Shown: positions 17,070 through 26,060 of the stretch, piece by piece | How the letters are laid out: each line of letters starts with the position of its first letter | Numbering within the stretch: the first letter of the stretch is position 1 | NCBI GenBank assembly: GCA_002968845.1 | Contig: PVBG01000009.1 | Location: 1 to 64,000, forward strand | DNA: 64,000 nt | Source: Neorhizobium tomejilense | GTDB lineage: Bacteria > Pseudomonadota > Alphaproteobacteria > Rhizobiales > Rhizobiaceae | Direction: 5' to 3' | Made by a program: the position numbers and the translations under genes | The notes under the pieces: model-generated | What the model was told of the DNA's origin: nothing | The model's input: only the letters and a program-made list of their open reading frames with translations | Database searches by the model: none

Positions 17070-17402
17070 TCAGCGAGCCGCCATGAAGCTCGAAATCACG
17101 CCGCTTGCGACGCCGACCAGCAGGAAATCGTTATCGACCTTCACCCAGTGATAACCGCGCGGCGGAGCCGACAGGCGGTAACGGCGGTAATCGCGGATTT
17201 CCGCCATGCGGCGACGTTCGGCAGCCGTCATGCGATGACCCTTGGACCAGCGCGGCTTCACCACCACGACCTTCTTTTGAACCGTCACCGTGCGGGTCAC
17301 GGTCCTGGTCCGATCCGGACCGGAATGACGATCTTGCGCCTGGGCGGCAAGCGGAGCGGCAAGCACGGTTGCGGAAAGAAGGATTGCAAAGAACTTTTTC
17401 AT
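17070..17402 (-). CDS. RcnB-like small periplasmic protein
   Basis: A 110-residue protein with a signal peptide (cleavage after AQA near residue 22), then a basic linker (RTVTRTVTVQKKVVVVKPRW) and the C-terminal RcnB-type motif: RDYRRYRLSAPPRGYHWVKVDNDFLLVGVASGVI. RcnB of E. coli affects Ni/Co homeostasis, but most alphaproteobacterial relatives are uncharacterised, so a metal role is only suggested. The start at 17402 is followed by the signal; the longer frame adds eight residues. Confidence 0.8.
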   Translation of the reverse strand: MKKFFAILLSATVLAAPLAAQAQDRHSGPDRTRTVTRTVTVQKKVVVVKPRWSKGHRMTAAERRRMAEIRDYRRYRLSAPPRGYHWVKVDNDFLLVGVASGVISSFMAAR

Positions 17403-17527
17403 CGGGTGTCTCCTCGTGTTGAGCACGCTCGGAACCTAGGCCCCGAATGATGAACCATATCTGAACCGACACATTACATTTTCGTAATTAAATTAATGCC
17501 TTCCGCTGATTTTCTGATATTTAGAAT

Positions 17528-19141
17528 TTACTGCATTAGCGCCTCATAAACGAAATAGCCGAAATCCGCCGTCTTCGCCCGTCCCGACGTGTCGAAGGCG
17601 AAGAGGCCAACAAATGCGCCGGTGAAGGAGCCGTGTTCGCCGCGGCCGCCCTCGTCCGAGATGACGCCGGCGTCGAGCGCCGGGCCAAGTTCCTGCCATT
17701 GGTTGGAGCCGCCGGTGCGCCAGAGGAACTGCAGGTCGTTGTCACGGATCTCCATCGCGAGATGCACCGGGCCATCGGGCACGGAAACGCCGCTTCCTGC
17801 CGGAAAGCTCATGCGCCCATGCGGGAAATCACCCGGGCAGGAGAAGATAGTCACCACGCGGCCGAGCTTTTCATGCAGGGTCACCACCAGCGAATGGAAC
17901 TTGTGGCGATTGTAATAGTGCGTCAGGCCCGCGACCTGCTGATACGTCTCGGGCGAGAAATCGACCACCGTCTCGGCGCGGAAGGAATGGTGTTCCTGCC
18001 GGCGGGCGACGAGCGATTGTTCGAACCAGGATCCGATGCTTTCGCGGCCGAAAAGGCGCAGGTGACCGGGGTGCTCTGTCAGGCTGAACAGGCGCTCCGG
18101 ATGGGGCGTGCGCAGCCACTGGAATTCCGGCGGCAGGGCCTTGTCGTCGAATGAACGCTCGATGCGGGCAGGCTGTTCGATATGCCTCGCGTCGCCCGGT
18201 GCGGGCACGTCGACATCCGGGACGACGCCGCCCTGGGCGAGATAGAGCCAGTCGTCCTCCCATATGCATTTCTGGATCGCGGTTTCGCGGCCGAGCGTGC
18301 AGCGACGTTGCGGGGCGAGCGGCCGGCCGCAGAGATGGGTGTGGTATGCTTCGCCTTCAGGCGTTTCGACGTACTGGCCATGGCCGGCGCGTTGCAGAAC
18401 GGCTTTCGGATGGTCCTTCGAGGTAATGAGGTGCGTCTGCGGATGCATCTCGTACGGGCCGTCGATCGAACGCGCGCGCGCCATTGTGACCGCATGGTCG
18501 TAACCCGTACCGCCCTCGGCAGTCGTCAGGTAATACCAGCCGTTACGCTTGAACACATGCGGTCCCTCGACCAGACCGAGCGAACTGCCCGCAAAGATGT
18601 TCCTGATCGGGCCTTTGAGCACCCTCGTCTCGAAATCCCATTCCTGCAGCAGGATGCCGTCGAAGGCCGGATGTTTCGGCGCGCCGCCATAACTTTCGGT
18701 GCGGTGGTTCCATTGCATGTTGAGGAACCATTTGCGTCCGTCGTTGTCATGGAAGAGCGAGGGGTCGAACCCGGAGGAATTGACATAGATCGGATCGGAC
18801 CATTCGCCCTCGATCGTCGGCGAGGTCACGATGTAGTTATGCGCGTCCTTGAAGTTGCCGTCGAAGCGTTTGACGTCCGTGTAGACCAGGAAAAACAATC
18901 CGTCGGAATAGGAAAGGCACGGCGCCCAGATGCCGCAGCTGTCGGGATTGCCGCGCATGTCGAGCTGGCTCGCGCGCTCCAGGGGCCGGCGTTTGAGCGT
19001 CCAGTTCACTAGATCGCGAGAATGATGGATCTGCACACCCGGATACCATTCGAAGGTCGAGGTGGCGATATAATAGTCCTCGCCGACGCGGCAGATGGAC
19101 GGATCGGGATTGAAGCCCGGCAGGATGGGGTTGTGGATCAT
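17528..19141 (-). CDS. Glycoside hydrolase family 43 (beta-xylosidase/arabinofuranosidase-like)
   Basis: A 537-residue protein without a signal peptide, so cytoplasmic. The five-bladed propeller domain spans about residues 1-310: GFNPDPSICRVGEDYYIATSTFEW gives the catalytic Asp near the N terminus, DPSLFHDNDGRKWF the pKa-modulating Asp, and EGPHVFKRNGWYYL the acid Glu. Residues about 325-535 form the beta-sandwich (GH43_C2/DUF1349-like) domain. It would trim imported xylo- or arabino-oligosaccharides. The start at 19141 follows GGGAGGAAGACAGGAC. It is the last gene of the glycan cluster. Confidence 0.92.
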   Translation of the reverse strand: MIHNPILPGFNPDPSICRVGEDYYIATSTFEWYPGVQIHHSRDLVNWTLKRRPLERASQLDMRGNPDSCGIWAPCLSYSDGLFFLVYTDVKRFDGNFKDAHNYIVTSPTIEGEWSDPIYVNSSGFDPSLFHDNDGRKWFLNMQWNHRTESYGGAPKHPAFDGILLQEWDFETRVLKGPIRNIFAGSSLGLVEGPHVFKRNGWYYLTTAEGGTGYDHAVTMARARSIDGPYEMHPQTHLITSKDHPKAVLQRAGHGQYVETPEGEAYHTHLCGRPLAPQRRCTLGRETAIQKCIWEDDWLYLAQGGVVPDVDVPAPGDARHIEQPARIERSFDDKALPPEFQWLRTPHPERLFSLTEHPGHLRLFGRESIGSWFEQSLVARRQEHHSFRAETVVDFSPETYQQVAGLTHYYNRHKFHSLVVTLHEKLGRVVTIFSCPGDFPHGRMSFPAGSGVSVPDGPVHLAMEIRDNDLQFLWRTGGSNQWQELGPALDAGVISDEGGRGEHGSFTGAFVGLFAFDTSGRAKTADFGYFVYEALMQ

Positions 19142-19204
19142 GTCCTGTCTTCCTCCCAATGACATATAAAAATGCCCGGCGGCCGGCGCCGCCGGGCAGC
19201 GGGA

Positions 19205-20248
19205 TCAGCGTTGCGGCCCTGCCCGCTCGGCCGACTTGGCCCAGAGGTTGATGTCCGCATCCTTGGCATAGGTGTCGATCTCGACGAGTTCGGCCGCCGT
19301 GAACTCCAGATTGTCGAGCGACCTGACGCAGTCCTCGACCTGTTCCGGACGGCTGGCGCCGATCAGCGCCGTGGTCACGCGGCCGCCGCGCAGAACCCAT
19401 GCGAGCGCCATCTGCGCCAGCGTCTGGCCGCGCTTTTCGGCGATTGCGTTGAGCGCCTTGAGGTTGGCGATGTTTCGGTCGTTCAGGAAGGCCGGCCGCA
19501 GCGACTTGCCCTGCGCGGCGCGGCTGTCTTCCGGAATGCCGCCGAGATATTTCGAGGTCAGCATGCCTTGCGCCAGCGGCGAAAAGACAATCGAGCCGAT
19601 GCCGAGATCTTCCAGCGTATCGAGCAGGCCATCTTCCTCGACCCAGCGGTTGATCATCGAATAGCTCGGCTGGTGGATGAGAACAGGCGTGCCGAGTTCC
19701 TTCAGGATCGCCGTTGCTTCCTGGGTGCGCTTCGAATTGTAGGACGAGATGCCGACGTAGAGCGCCCTGCCCGAGCGGACGATATGATCGAGCGCGCCAC
19801 AGGTCTCCTCGAGCGGCGTGTCGGGGTCGAAGCGGTGCGAATAGAAGATGTCGACATAATCGAGGCCCATCCGCTTCAGGCTCTGGTCGCAGGAGGAGAT
19901 CAGGTATTTGCGGCTGCCCCATTCGCCATAGGGACCCGGCCACATGTTGTAGCCGGCCTTCGACGAAATGATCAGTTCGTCGCGGTACCCCTTGAAATCC
20001 TCGCGGAGAATTTGGCCGAAGGCGGTCTCGGCGCTGCCGGGCAGCGGGCCATAGTTGTTGGCGAGATCGAAATGGGTGATGCCGAGATCGAAGGCCCTGC
20101 GGGCGATCGCGACCTTGCGTTCATGCGGTGTGTCGTCGCCGAAATTGTGCCAGAGGCCAAGCGAGATCGCCGGGAGCTTCAGTCCCGAACGGCCGCAGCG
20201 GTTGTACTTCATGGCTTCGTAGCGGTTGGACGCGGGTTGCCAGGTCAT
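19205..20248 (-). CDS. Aldo/keto reductase (L-glyceraldehyde-3-phosphate reductase-like)
   Basis: A 347-residue AKR of the YghZ/AKR14 type. The tetrad is visible: Asp and Tyr in THFDLANNYG, Lys in LIISSKAGY and His in FYSHRFDPDTP. The family reduces small sugar aldehydes such as L-glyceraldehyde 3-phosphate or methylglyoxal with NADPH. Within this locus it may handle a sugar or uronate intermediate. The start at 20248 follows GGAGGATTTCGATC. It lies 63 bases before GH43 on the same strand. Confidence 0.92.
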   Translation of the reverse strand: MTWQPASNRYEAMKYNRCGRSGLKLPAISLGLWHNFGDDTPHERKVAIARRAFDLGITHFDLANNYGPLPGSAETAFGQILREDFKGYRDELIISSKAGYNMWPGPYGEWGSRKYLISSCDQSLKRMGLDYVDIFYSHRFDPDTPLEETCGALDHIVRSGRALYVGISSYNSKRTQEATAILKELGTPVLIHQPSYSMINRWVEEDGLLDTLEDLGIGSIVFSPLAQGMLTSKYLGGIPEDSRAAQGKSLRPAFLNDRNIANLKALNAIAEKRGQTLAQMALAWVLRGGRVTTALIGASRPEQVEDCVRSLDNLEFTAAELVEIDTYAKDADINLWAKSAERAGPQR

Positions 20249-20317
20249 GATCGAAATCCTCCGAATGAAATGCGGCGCGCCGGTGTCTCAGGCGGTGCGC
20301 GCCGCATTCATAGCCCA

Positions 20318-21451
20318 TCAGCGCAGAAGCGCCAGCGCCTCGTCGATGCCGAGTGCGGCCGGCTGGGTGCAGGTGGTCGAAAGCTCGATGAACCGCCCTT
20401 CCTCGCCGGACTTCAGGATCGAGGTCATGACGTCGACGCCGTGGAGCGTGCGCTCCAGCGAGCAGCGGGCATCGCGACCCTCGATCAGCGCTATCGCCAT
20501 GTCCGCAAGACCGGCCGTGCGATAGTTGGCGCGCGGCCCCTGCGGATGTTCCTGGTTGTCGATGCCGAACGGGTGATCCCAGGGTTTCAGCGGCTGGATA
20601 TCCTTGTTGCGGCCGCTCGCCTCGACAGTGCCGCCGAAGAAGTTCGGGTCTGGCACGAAGATCGACCCTTCGGTGCCGTAGAGCTCCATATTGGCGTGGC
20701 GGTGCGACCAGACATCCCAGCTTGCCGACAGCGTGATCGTCGCGCCGTTGACGAATTCGAGCAGCGCGTGGATGTTGGTCGGCGTCTCGACCGGAATCAC
20801 CTGGCCCTTCAGCGGTTCGCTGGTGACGAGGCGCGTCGGGTTTGCCATCGACGTCAGTGCAGCGACCCGTTTCACCGGACCGAGGAAATTGATGAGGTTG
20901 GCGATGTAGTAAGGCCCGAGATCGAGGATCGGTCCGCCGCCTTCGAGAAAGAAGAAGCCGGGATTGGGATGCCACATTTCCATGCCCGGGCTCATCACGT
21001 GGCAGGTGCCGGACGTGATGCGCCCGACACCGCCCTCATCGATATATTTGCGCGCGAGCTGGTGCGCGCCGCCGAGGAAGGTGTCCGGCGCGCAACCCAC
21101 CGACAAGCCCTTCTCCTTGGCAAGCGCCTGCAGCGCCTTGCCTTCCTCCAGCGTGATCACGAGGGGCTTTTCCGAATAGACGTGCTTGCCGGCTTCGAGA
21201 ATTGCCTTCGAGACCGCGAAATGCGCCGCCGGGATAGTCAGGTTGACGATCACGTCGAGCTCGTCATTGGCGAGCATCTGCTCGATCGACTGTGCCTTGA
21301 CGCCGTATTCCTCGGCGCGCATTTGGGCCGCCTGCGCGTTGAGATCCGCGCAGGCGAGAACCTTCAGGCCTTTGAAGAGCGGCGACAGCTTGAAGTAGGT
21401 CGTGGAAATATTGCCGCATCCCATGATGCCGACGCCAAGTTCCTTGGGCAT
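20318..21451 (-). CDS. Gfo/Idh/MocA family oxidoreductase
   Basis: A 377-residue dehydrogenase. The Rossmann motif GVGIMGCGNIS starts at residue 6, the EKPL motif (catalytic Lys) is near residue 95, and the C-terminal alpha/beta substrate domain follows (TSGTCHVMSPGMEMWHPNPGFFFLEGGGP contains the conserved GG-x-DLG region). It oxidises or reduces a pyranose or polyol with NAD(P). The ATG at 21451 is chosen; the open frame continues upstream over the isomerase gene without homology. It is placed between the AKR and isomerase genes. Confidence 0.9.
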   Translation of the reverse strand: MPKELGVGIMGCGNISTTYFKLSPLFKGLKVLACADLNAQAAQMRAEEYGVKAQSIEQMLANDELDVIVNLTIPAAHFAVSKAILEAGKHVYSEKPLVITLEEGKALQALAKEKGLSVGCAPDTFLGGAHQLARKYIDEGGVGRITSGTCHVMSPGMEMWHPNPGFFFLEGGGPILDLGPYYIANLINFLGPVKRVAALTSMANPTRLVTSEPLKGQVIPVETPTNIHALLEFVNGATITLSASWDVWSHRHANMELYGTEGSIFVPDPNFFGGTVEASGRNKDIQPLKPWDHPFGIDNQEHPQGPRANYRTAGLADMAIALIEGRDARCSLERTLHGVDVMTSILKSGEEGRFIELSTTCTQPAALGIDEALALLR

Positions 21452-21474
21452 GGAAAACTCCGAAAAATCTGTGA

Positions 21475-22236
21475 TCAATAGGTCTTGAAGGAAGCGATCG
21501 AGCGCGTCAGCAGCCGGTCGAGGTCCTTCGGGTTGTCGTGTTCGAGGACGTAGTGTTTTGCGGACGTCTTCTTCAGCGCCGCCATCAGGTCCTTCCACGG
21601 AACGGTGCCGTGGCCGACATCGGCCCAGCCGTCCTCGTCCGCGTTTTCGCCGGCCGGCGCGATGTCCTTGACGTGAACGGCGGTGATCCGCTTGGCGTAG
21701 CTCTCGATCCAGGCGAACGGACCGGCGCCGCCGCGGATGACCCAGGCGATATCCGCTTCCCAGGCAAGGTCAGGGCCGCCGGCAAGGATCTGTTCCTGAG
21801 GCGTAGAGCCGTCCGGCAGGGTCTTGAACTCGAAGTCGTGGTTATGCCAGCCGAACGTGTAGCCGGCATCCCAATATCGCTTACCGACGTTCTGCAGCCG
21901 CTGGCCGAAGGCGAACCATCCGGCGGCATCGGTCGGCCGCTGGTCGGCAAGCAGGTGCGGGCAATAGATCGCCTCGACGCCGAGCGTCCTGGCGATCAGC
22001 AGCGCCTGTTCCGGCTCCTTTTCGAGCAGGTCGATGCCGAAATGACCGGTCGGCATGGTCAGGCCGTTAGCATCGAGATCACCTTTGAGCGTCTTCAGCG
22101 ACAACTCGTCAAGATTGGCGTAAATTCCGCCATATCCTTCCACCTCGGTATAACCCGCCTGCGCAACCTTCTTCAGGACATCTGCGAGCGGCGGAAAATT
22201 GCGGGCGCAATAAAGCTGAAAACCGAGTTTCGTCAT
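21475..22236 (-). CDS. Sugar phosphate isomerase/epimerase (TIM barrel)
   Basis: A 253-residue AP-endonuclease-2-like TIM barrel. Metal-site residues are visible: EVEGYGG, FGWHNHDFEF, the EADIAWV Asp, VHVKDI and LEHDNPKD. Relatives isomerise or epimerise 3-keto sugars or phosphosugars. Pairing with a Gfo/Idh/MocA enzyme suggests a redox-isomerisation route. The start at 22236 has AAGGGAGGATC upstream and overlaps the stop of the GH2 gene by four bases. Confidence 0.88.
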   Translation of the reverse strand: MTKLGFQLYCARNFPPLADVLKKVAQAGYTEVEGYGGIYANLDELSLKTLKGDLDANGLTMPTGHFGIDLLEKEPEQALLIARTLGVEAIYCPHLLADQRPTDAAGWFAFGQRLQNVGKRYWDAGYTFGWHNHDFEFKTLPDGSTPQEQILAGGPDLAWEADIAWVIRGGAGPFAWIESYAKRITAVHVKDIAPAGENADEDGWADVGHGTVPWKDLMAALKKTSAKHYVLEHDNPKDLDRLLTRSIASFKTY

Positions 22237-24689
22237 AGTGATCCTCCCTTGATAATACCCTCGCCTGCTGCGTGGCAGGAATAGAGGTCGTAGATGCGGA
22301 ATTGCGGGATCGCGTCCGTCGGCGCGGCGGGCGTGAAGCGGATGCTGCGGCTTTCGCCGCTGGCAAGATCGAAAGCATTGTCGGAATAACGGCCGGCCGT
22401 ACCACTCTCGATCAGCACGAAAAGCGCGAGGCCCTCGGCCTTGACGACGAGGTCAAAAGCTCCATCACCTGATGGAGACACGGCAAGCGCAAGCCTTGCC
22501 GGTTCGAGCTCCAGGGCCTTGTAGCTGCCCGGCACATGATGCCCCTCGCCGGCCATACCGTTCGACGCGGTAAAGCTCCAGGCAAGGATCGACCCGTCGG
22601 GAATATCCGCGCTCGGCAAGGTGAGCACGGTGACGGCTGCATCGTGTGTGCAGACGGCTTCGATGCCCCGAAGCGAGCTGCGTTCGCCCTGGAGCGTCAG
22701 GAGCGACAGGTTGAGGGCCACCATCACATCGACGGCTGTGTCATTGACGAGCGAGAAACGGATCTCCTGGCCGTCGTCTGACGGGATCGCCGCAACCGTG
22801 ACCGGCTGGAAAAAGCGCTTCGCCATGTAGTGCAGCACTTTCCAGCTGCCGCCATAGTCGAGGCTCGACCACGAAGCCACCGGCCAGGTGTCGTTGAGCT
22901 GCCAGTAGAGCGCACCCATCGTATGCGGCTTCAGCGACCTCCAGAAATCGACGGCCGTCTTGATCGCCAATCCCTGCTGTACCTGGCTCAGATAGACGAA
23001 ATTGGCGAAATCGGTCGGAAAGCGGAAGTTGCGGAACATCGTGCCGGCAATGCGCTCATTGCCGCCGGCATTCTTCTGGTGATGCTCCATGACCGGCGAG
23101 GCGATATTCATGTCCCTGGCGGCGGCATAGGTCTCGATGACCGGCAGCGACGTATAGGACTGGAAGCCGAATTCCGAGCAGAAGCGCGGGCGAACCGAGC
23201 GGTAGTCGGCGAACGGTTTGTTCTCGTGCCAGACGGACCAGTAATGCATGTCGCCCGAGCCATCCGCATGCCAGGCGTCGCCATAATCGAGATAGCCGGA
23301 TGCGGGGCTGGACGGCCACCAGATGGCGTCGGGCGCGGCCCTTTCGAGTGCCTGCTCGATGACGCGGTTCAAGCGGTCGTAGGAGACGAGGTAGCGGTCG
23401 CGGTTCTCACGGGATTCCGGAAACCATGTCAGCGCGCCGACCAGCTCGTTATCGCCGCACCAGAGCACGACGGAGGGGTGCGAGATCAGCCTGCGGGCCT
23501 GGTACTCGACTTCCGCCGCGACGTTTTCGAGGAAATCCGAGGTCGAGGGATAGAGGTTGCAGGCGAACTGAAAATCCTGCCAGACCATCAGGCCGAGTTG
23601 GTCGCAGAGATCGTAGAACCAGTCCGGCTCATAAAAGCCGCCGCCCCAGACCCGGATCATGTTCATGTTGGCATCGACGGCGGAGCGCAGCAGGTCCTCG
23701 GTTTTCTCCCGGCTAGAGAGAGAAAACAGCGCGTCGGCGGGAATCCAGTTCGCGCCGCGGCAGAAGATCTCGCGGCCGTTGATGCGGAAGGCGAAACGGC
23801 TGCCCGCTTCGTCCGGATCGGTCAGCAGTTCGGCCGTCCTGATGCCGATCTGGCGGGTGATGGCTTCGGTGGGGGTGCCGACCGTCAAATGGTAGAGCGC
23901 CTGCTCGCCGCTGCCGGACGGCCACCAGAATTCCGGCTCTTCGATATGAAAAACATGCGTTACCGCGATTTCACCGGCGCGCACGCCGCAATCGAGCCGA
24001 ACCCGTTCTTCGCCGAGCGAAAGGAAGACCGGCAGGACACCTTGCCCTTCAGCGTAAAGCGTCACCGTTACGATGAGATCGACCGCGCCCGCCTCATGTC
24101 TCTGGCTGGTGACGATGTGTTCGATACGGGCGGTTTCGAGCCGCTTCAGCGCGATTTCACCGTAGAGGCCGAGCGGCGCCAGCGCGACATTCCAGTCCCA
24201 GCCGAAATGGCATTGCGGTTTGCGCAGCATATTGCCGTTCGGGATCGGCGAATTGGTCGTGGAATAGGGAATGTAGAAGGGTTGCCGCGCCTGCCGCTCC
24301 GCACCTTCGGCGATGCTGGAATGGAAAAGGATGCGGATCGTGTTTTCGCCCGCCTTCAGCGCCTTCGACACGTCCGGCCGGTAGCGGCGGAAACAGTTGT
24401 CTGCCTGAAGCACCGGAACACCGTTGACGAACACGGTCGCGACCGTATCGAGATAGGTGATATCGAGATACCAGGAGCCCGTGGGATCATCGAGCGCGAA
24501 GCGCCTCTCGATCGTCCAGTCTGCATTTGCGACCCATTGCACGTCGTTCTCGTTGCGCCCGAAATACGGGTCGGGAATGATGCCGGTCGTCTTCAGCGCA
24601 GTGTGAACGTCGCCCGGGATCGGCATCTGCGTGCGATGCGTTCCGTCGGCAGATGCGAGCTGCCAGGGGCCGGATAGGTCGATATCCAC
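22233..24689 (-). CDS. Glycoside hydrolase family 2, beta-mannosidase-like
   Basis: An 818-residue cytoplasmic enzyme. Residues 1-165 form the sugar-binding jelly roll, then the Ig-like domain, then the TIM barrel. The acid/base Glu is in VVLWCGDNELVGA near residue 410 and the nucleophile in PRFCSEFGFQS near 505, both in the form used by beta-mannosidases. C-terminal beta domains follow. It releases mannose from beta-mannosides, for example manno-oligosaccharides. The start is a GTG at 24689 preceded by GGGCGGG. Coupled to the isomerase gene by a four-base overlap. Confidence 0.93.
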   Translation of the reverse strand: MDIDLSGPWQLASADGTHRTQMPIPGDVHTALKTTGIIPDPYFGRNENDVQWVANADWTIERRFALDDPTGSWYLDITYLDTVATVFVNGVPVLQADNCFRRYRPDVSKALKAGENTIRILFHSSIAEGAERQARQPFYIPYSTTNSPIPNGNMLRKPQCHFGWDWNVALAPLGLYGEIALKRLETARIEHIVTSQRHEAGAVDLIVTVTLYAEGQGVLPVFLSLGEERVRLDCGVRAGEIAVTHVFHIEEPEFWWPSGSGEQALYHLTVGTPTEAITRQIGIRTAELLTDPDEAGSRFAFRINGREIFCRGANWIPADALFSLSSREKTEDLLRSAVDANMNMIRVWGGGFYEPDWFYDLCDQLGLMVWQDFQFACNLYPSTSDFLENVAAEVEYQARRLISHPSVVLWCGDNELVGALTWFPESRENRDRYLVSYDRLNRVIEQALERAAPDAIWWPSSPASGYLDYGDAWHADGSGDMHYWSVWHENKPFADYRSVRPRFCSEFGFQSYTSLPVIETYAAARDMNIASPVMEHHQKNAGGNERIAGTMFRNFRFPTDFANFVYLSQVQQGLAIKTAVDFWRSLKPHTMGALYWQLNDTWPVASWSSLDYGGSWKVLHYMAKRFFQPVTVAAIPSDDGQEIRFSLVNDTAVDVMVALNLSLLTLQGERSSLRGIEAVCTHDAAVTVLTLPSADIPDGSILAWSFTASNGMAGEGHHVPGSYKALELEPARLALAVSPSGDGAFDLVVKAEGLALFVLIESGTAGRYSDNAFDLASGESRSIRFTPAAPTDAIPQFRIYDLYSCHAAGEGIIKGGSL

Positions 24690-24729
24690 TATGATGCCCG
24701 CCCAAAAAATTCATGGCGTGCCGTGCCAG

Positions 24730-24883
24730 CCCCCCTCTGTCCTGCCGGACATCTCCCCCACAGGTGGGGAGATTGGCTAGGGGCCTGCTCATCAGTCCCA
24801 CTATAAGCGCCGGGGACGGCGAGACGTTGCAGCGAGTCGATCTCCCCCCTTGTGGGGGAGATGGCCGGCAGGCCAGAGGGGGG
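24730..24883. repeat. RIME-like inverted intergenic repeat
   Basis: A 43-base element at 24730-24772 recurs inverted at 24841-24883 with only a few differences. Each copy begins CCCCCCTCTG and holds two smaller palindromes (CCTGCCGG and CTCCCCCACA...GGGGAGA). This fits the Rhizobium-specific intergenic mosaic element (RIME1) design. It separates the GH2 gene from the ABC ATPase gene. It may affect mRNA ends or be a mobile miniature repeat; no function is claimed. Confidence 0.75.
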
Positions 24884-24942
24884 GGCCTCCTGGCTCAGGC
24901 TCAAAGCGAATAGGCCCACCCGAAACTGGCTGCACGCAAACA

Positions 24943-26055
24943 TCAGATCCGCTCTTCCGTTCCCGCGTCGAACAGCGAAGCCATGGTCATGTCGAAGGCG
25001 AGGCGCACCTTGGCACCGACGGCATAACGCCGTGCGCCGCCGATGCGAACCGACATCACGTGGCCCGCATGTTTCAGCCAGAGCAGGTTGTCGGCGCCCA
25101 TCGGTTCCTCGATATCGACCACCGCCTCATGCACTTCGCCGCCGGCGATATCGCCGTCCACCTTGATGTGCTCCGGACGGACGCCGAGAATGACCTTGCG
25201 CCCGCCCTTCAGCGGCTCGTAAGCATCGTAACCGTCGAGCGAGAAGCTGACGCCATTGGTCTTGAAGACGGTATGGCCACCCTCATCCACGAGTTCGCCG
25301 GTCAGGAAATTCATGGATGGCGAACCGATGAAACCCGCAACGAAGCGGTTCTTCGGGCGATTGTAGATCGTCACCGGATCGTCGAGCTGCTGGATGACGC
25401 CGCTCTTCATGATGGCGATGCGGTCGGCCAGCGTCAGCGCCTCAATCTGGTCGTGGGTGACGTAGATCATCGTGTTCTTGAGCGCCTGATGAAGGCGCTT
25501 GATCTCGACGCGCAGTTCGGAGCGCAGTTTTGCGTCGAGGTTCGACAAGGGCTCGTCGAACAGGAAGACGTCGACATCGCGCACCAGCGCCCGGCCAATC
25601 GCGACGCGCTGGCGCTGGCCGCCGGAGAGTTCCGAGGGCTTGCGCTTCAAGAGCGGTTCGATCTGCAGGATGCCTGATGCGCGTGCCACGCGGCGATCGA
25701 TCTCGTCCTTCGGAACCTTGGCGACGCGAAGGCCGAACGAGAGGTTCTTCTCGACCGTCATCTGCGGATAGAGCGCGTAGGACTGGAACACCATGCCGAT
25801 GCCGCGGTCCTTAGGTTCCTCCCAGGTGACGTTCTTGTCCTTGATGAAGATCTGGCCTTCGGTCGGCTCGAGAAGTCCTGCGATGCAGTTCAAGAGCGTG
25901 GACTTGCCGCAGCCGGACGAGCCGAGAAGGACCAGGAATTCGCCATCATGGATGTCGAGGTTGAGATTTTCGAGCACCGTCACCGAGCCGAAGGACAGCG
26001 ACAGTTCGCGGATGGAAACGCTGCTCTGAGTGCGCGCGGAAACATTGTTGAGCAT
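24943..26055 (-). CDS. Sugar ABC transporter ATP-binding protein (UgpC/MalK type)
   Basis: A 370-residue ATPase with the MalK layout. Walker A is GSSGCGKST, the Q-loop lies in GMVFQSYALYPQMTV, the signature is LSGGQRQRVAIGRALVRD and Walker B is VFLFDEPLSNLD. The C-terminal TOBE/OB regulatory domain (residues about 240-360) has GVRPEHIKVDG. It powers the importer made by the two permeases and the binding protein just upstream. It follows the MalG-type permease by five bases. Confidence 0.95.
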   Translation of the reverse strand: MLNNVSARTQSSVSIRELSLSFGSVTVLENLNLDIHDGEFLVLLGSSGCGKSTLLNCIAGLLEPTEGQIFIKDKNVTWEEPKDRGIGMVFQSYALYPQMTVEKNLSFGLRVAKVPKDEIDRRVARASGILQIEPLLKRKPSELSGGQRQRVAIGRALVRDVDVFLFDEPLSNLDAKLRSELRVEIKRLHQALKNTMIYVTHDQIEALTLADRIAIMKSGVIQQLDDPVTIYNRPKNRFVAGFIGSPSMNFLTGELVDEGGHTVFKTNGVSFSLDGYDAYEPLKGGRKVILGVRPEHIKVDGDIAGGEVHEAVVDIEEPMGADNLLWLKHAGHVMSVRIGGARRYAVGAKVRLAFDMTMASLFDAGTEERI

Positions 26056-26060
26056 CAGGC

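Noticed and set aside
19172-24677. Long plus-strand frames (769 and 615 codons) over the glycan genes
   Set aside because: They run antisense to the aldo/keto reductase, oxidoreductase and mannosidase genes, which have full motifs. Their translations are Arg/Asp/His-rich shadows.
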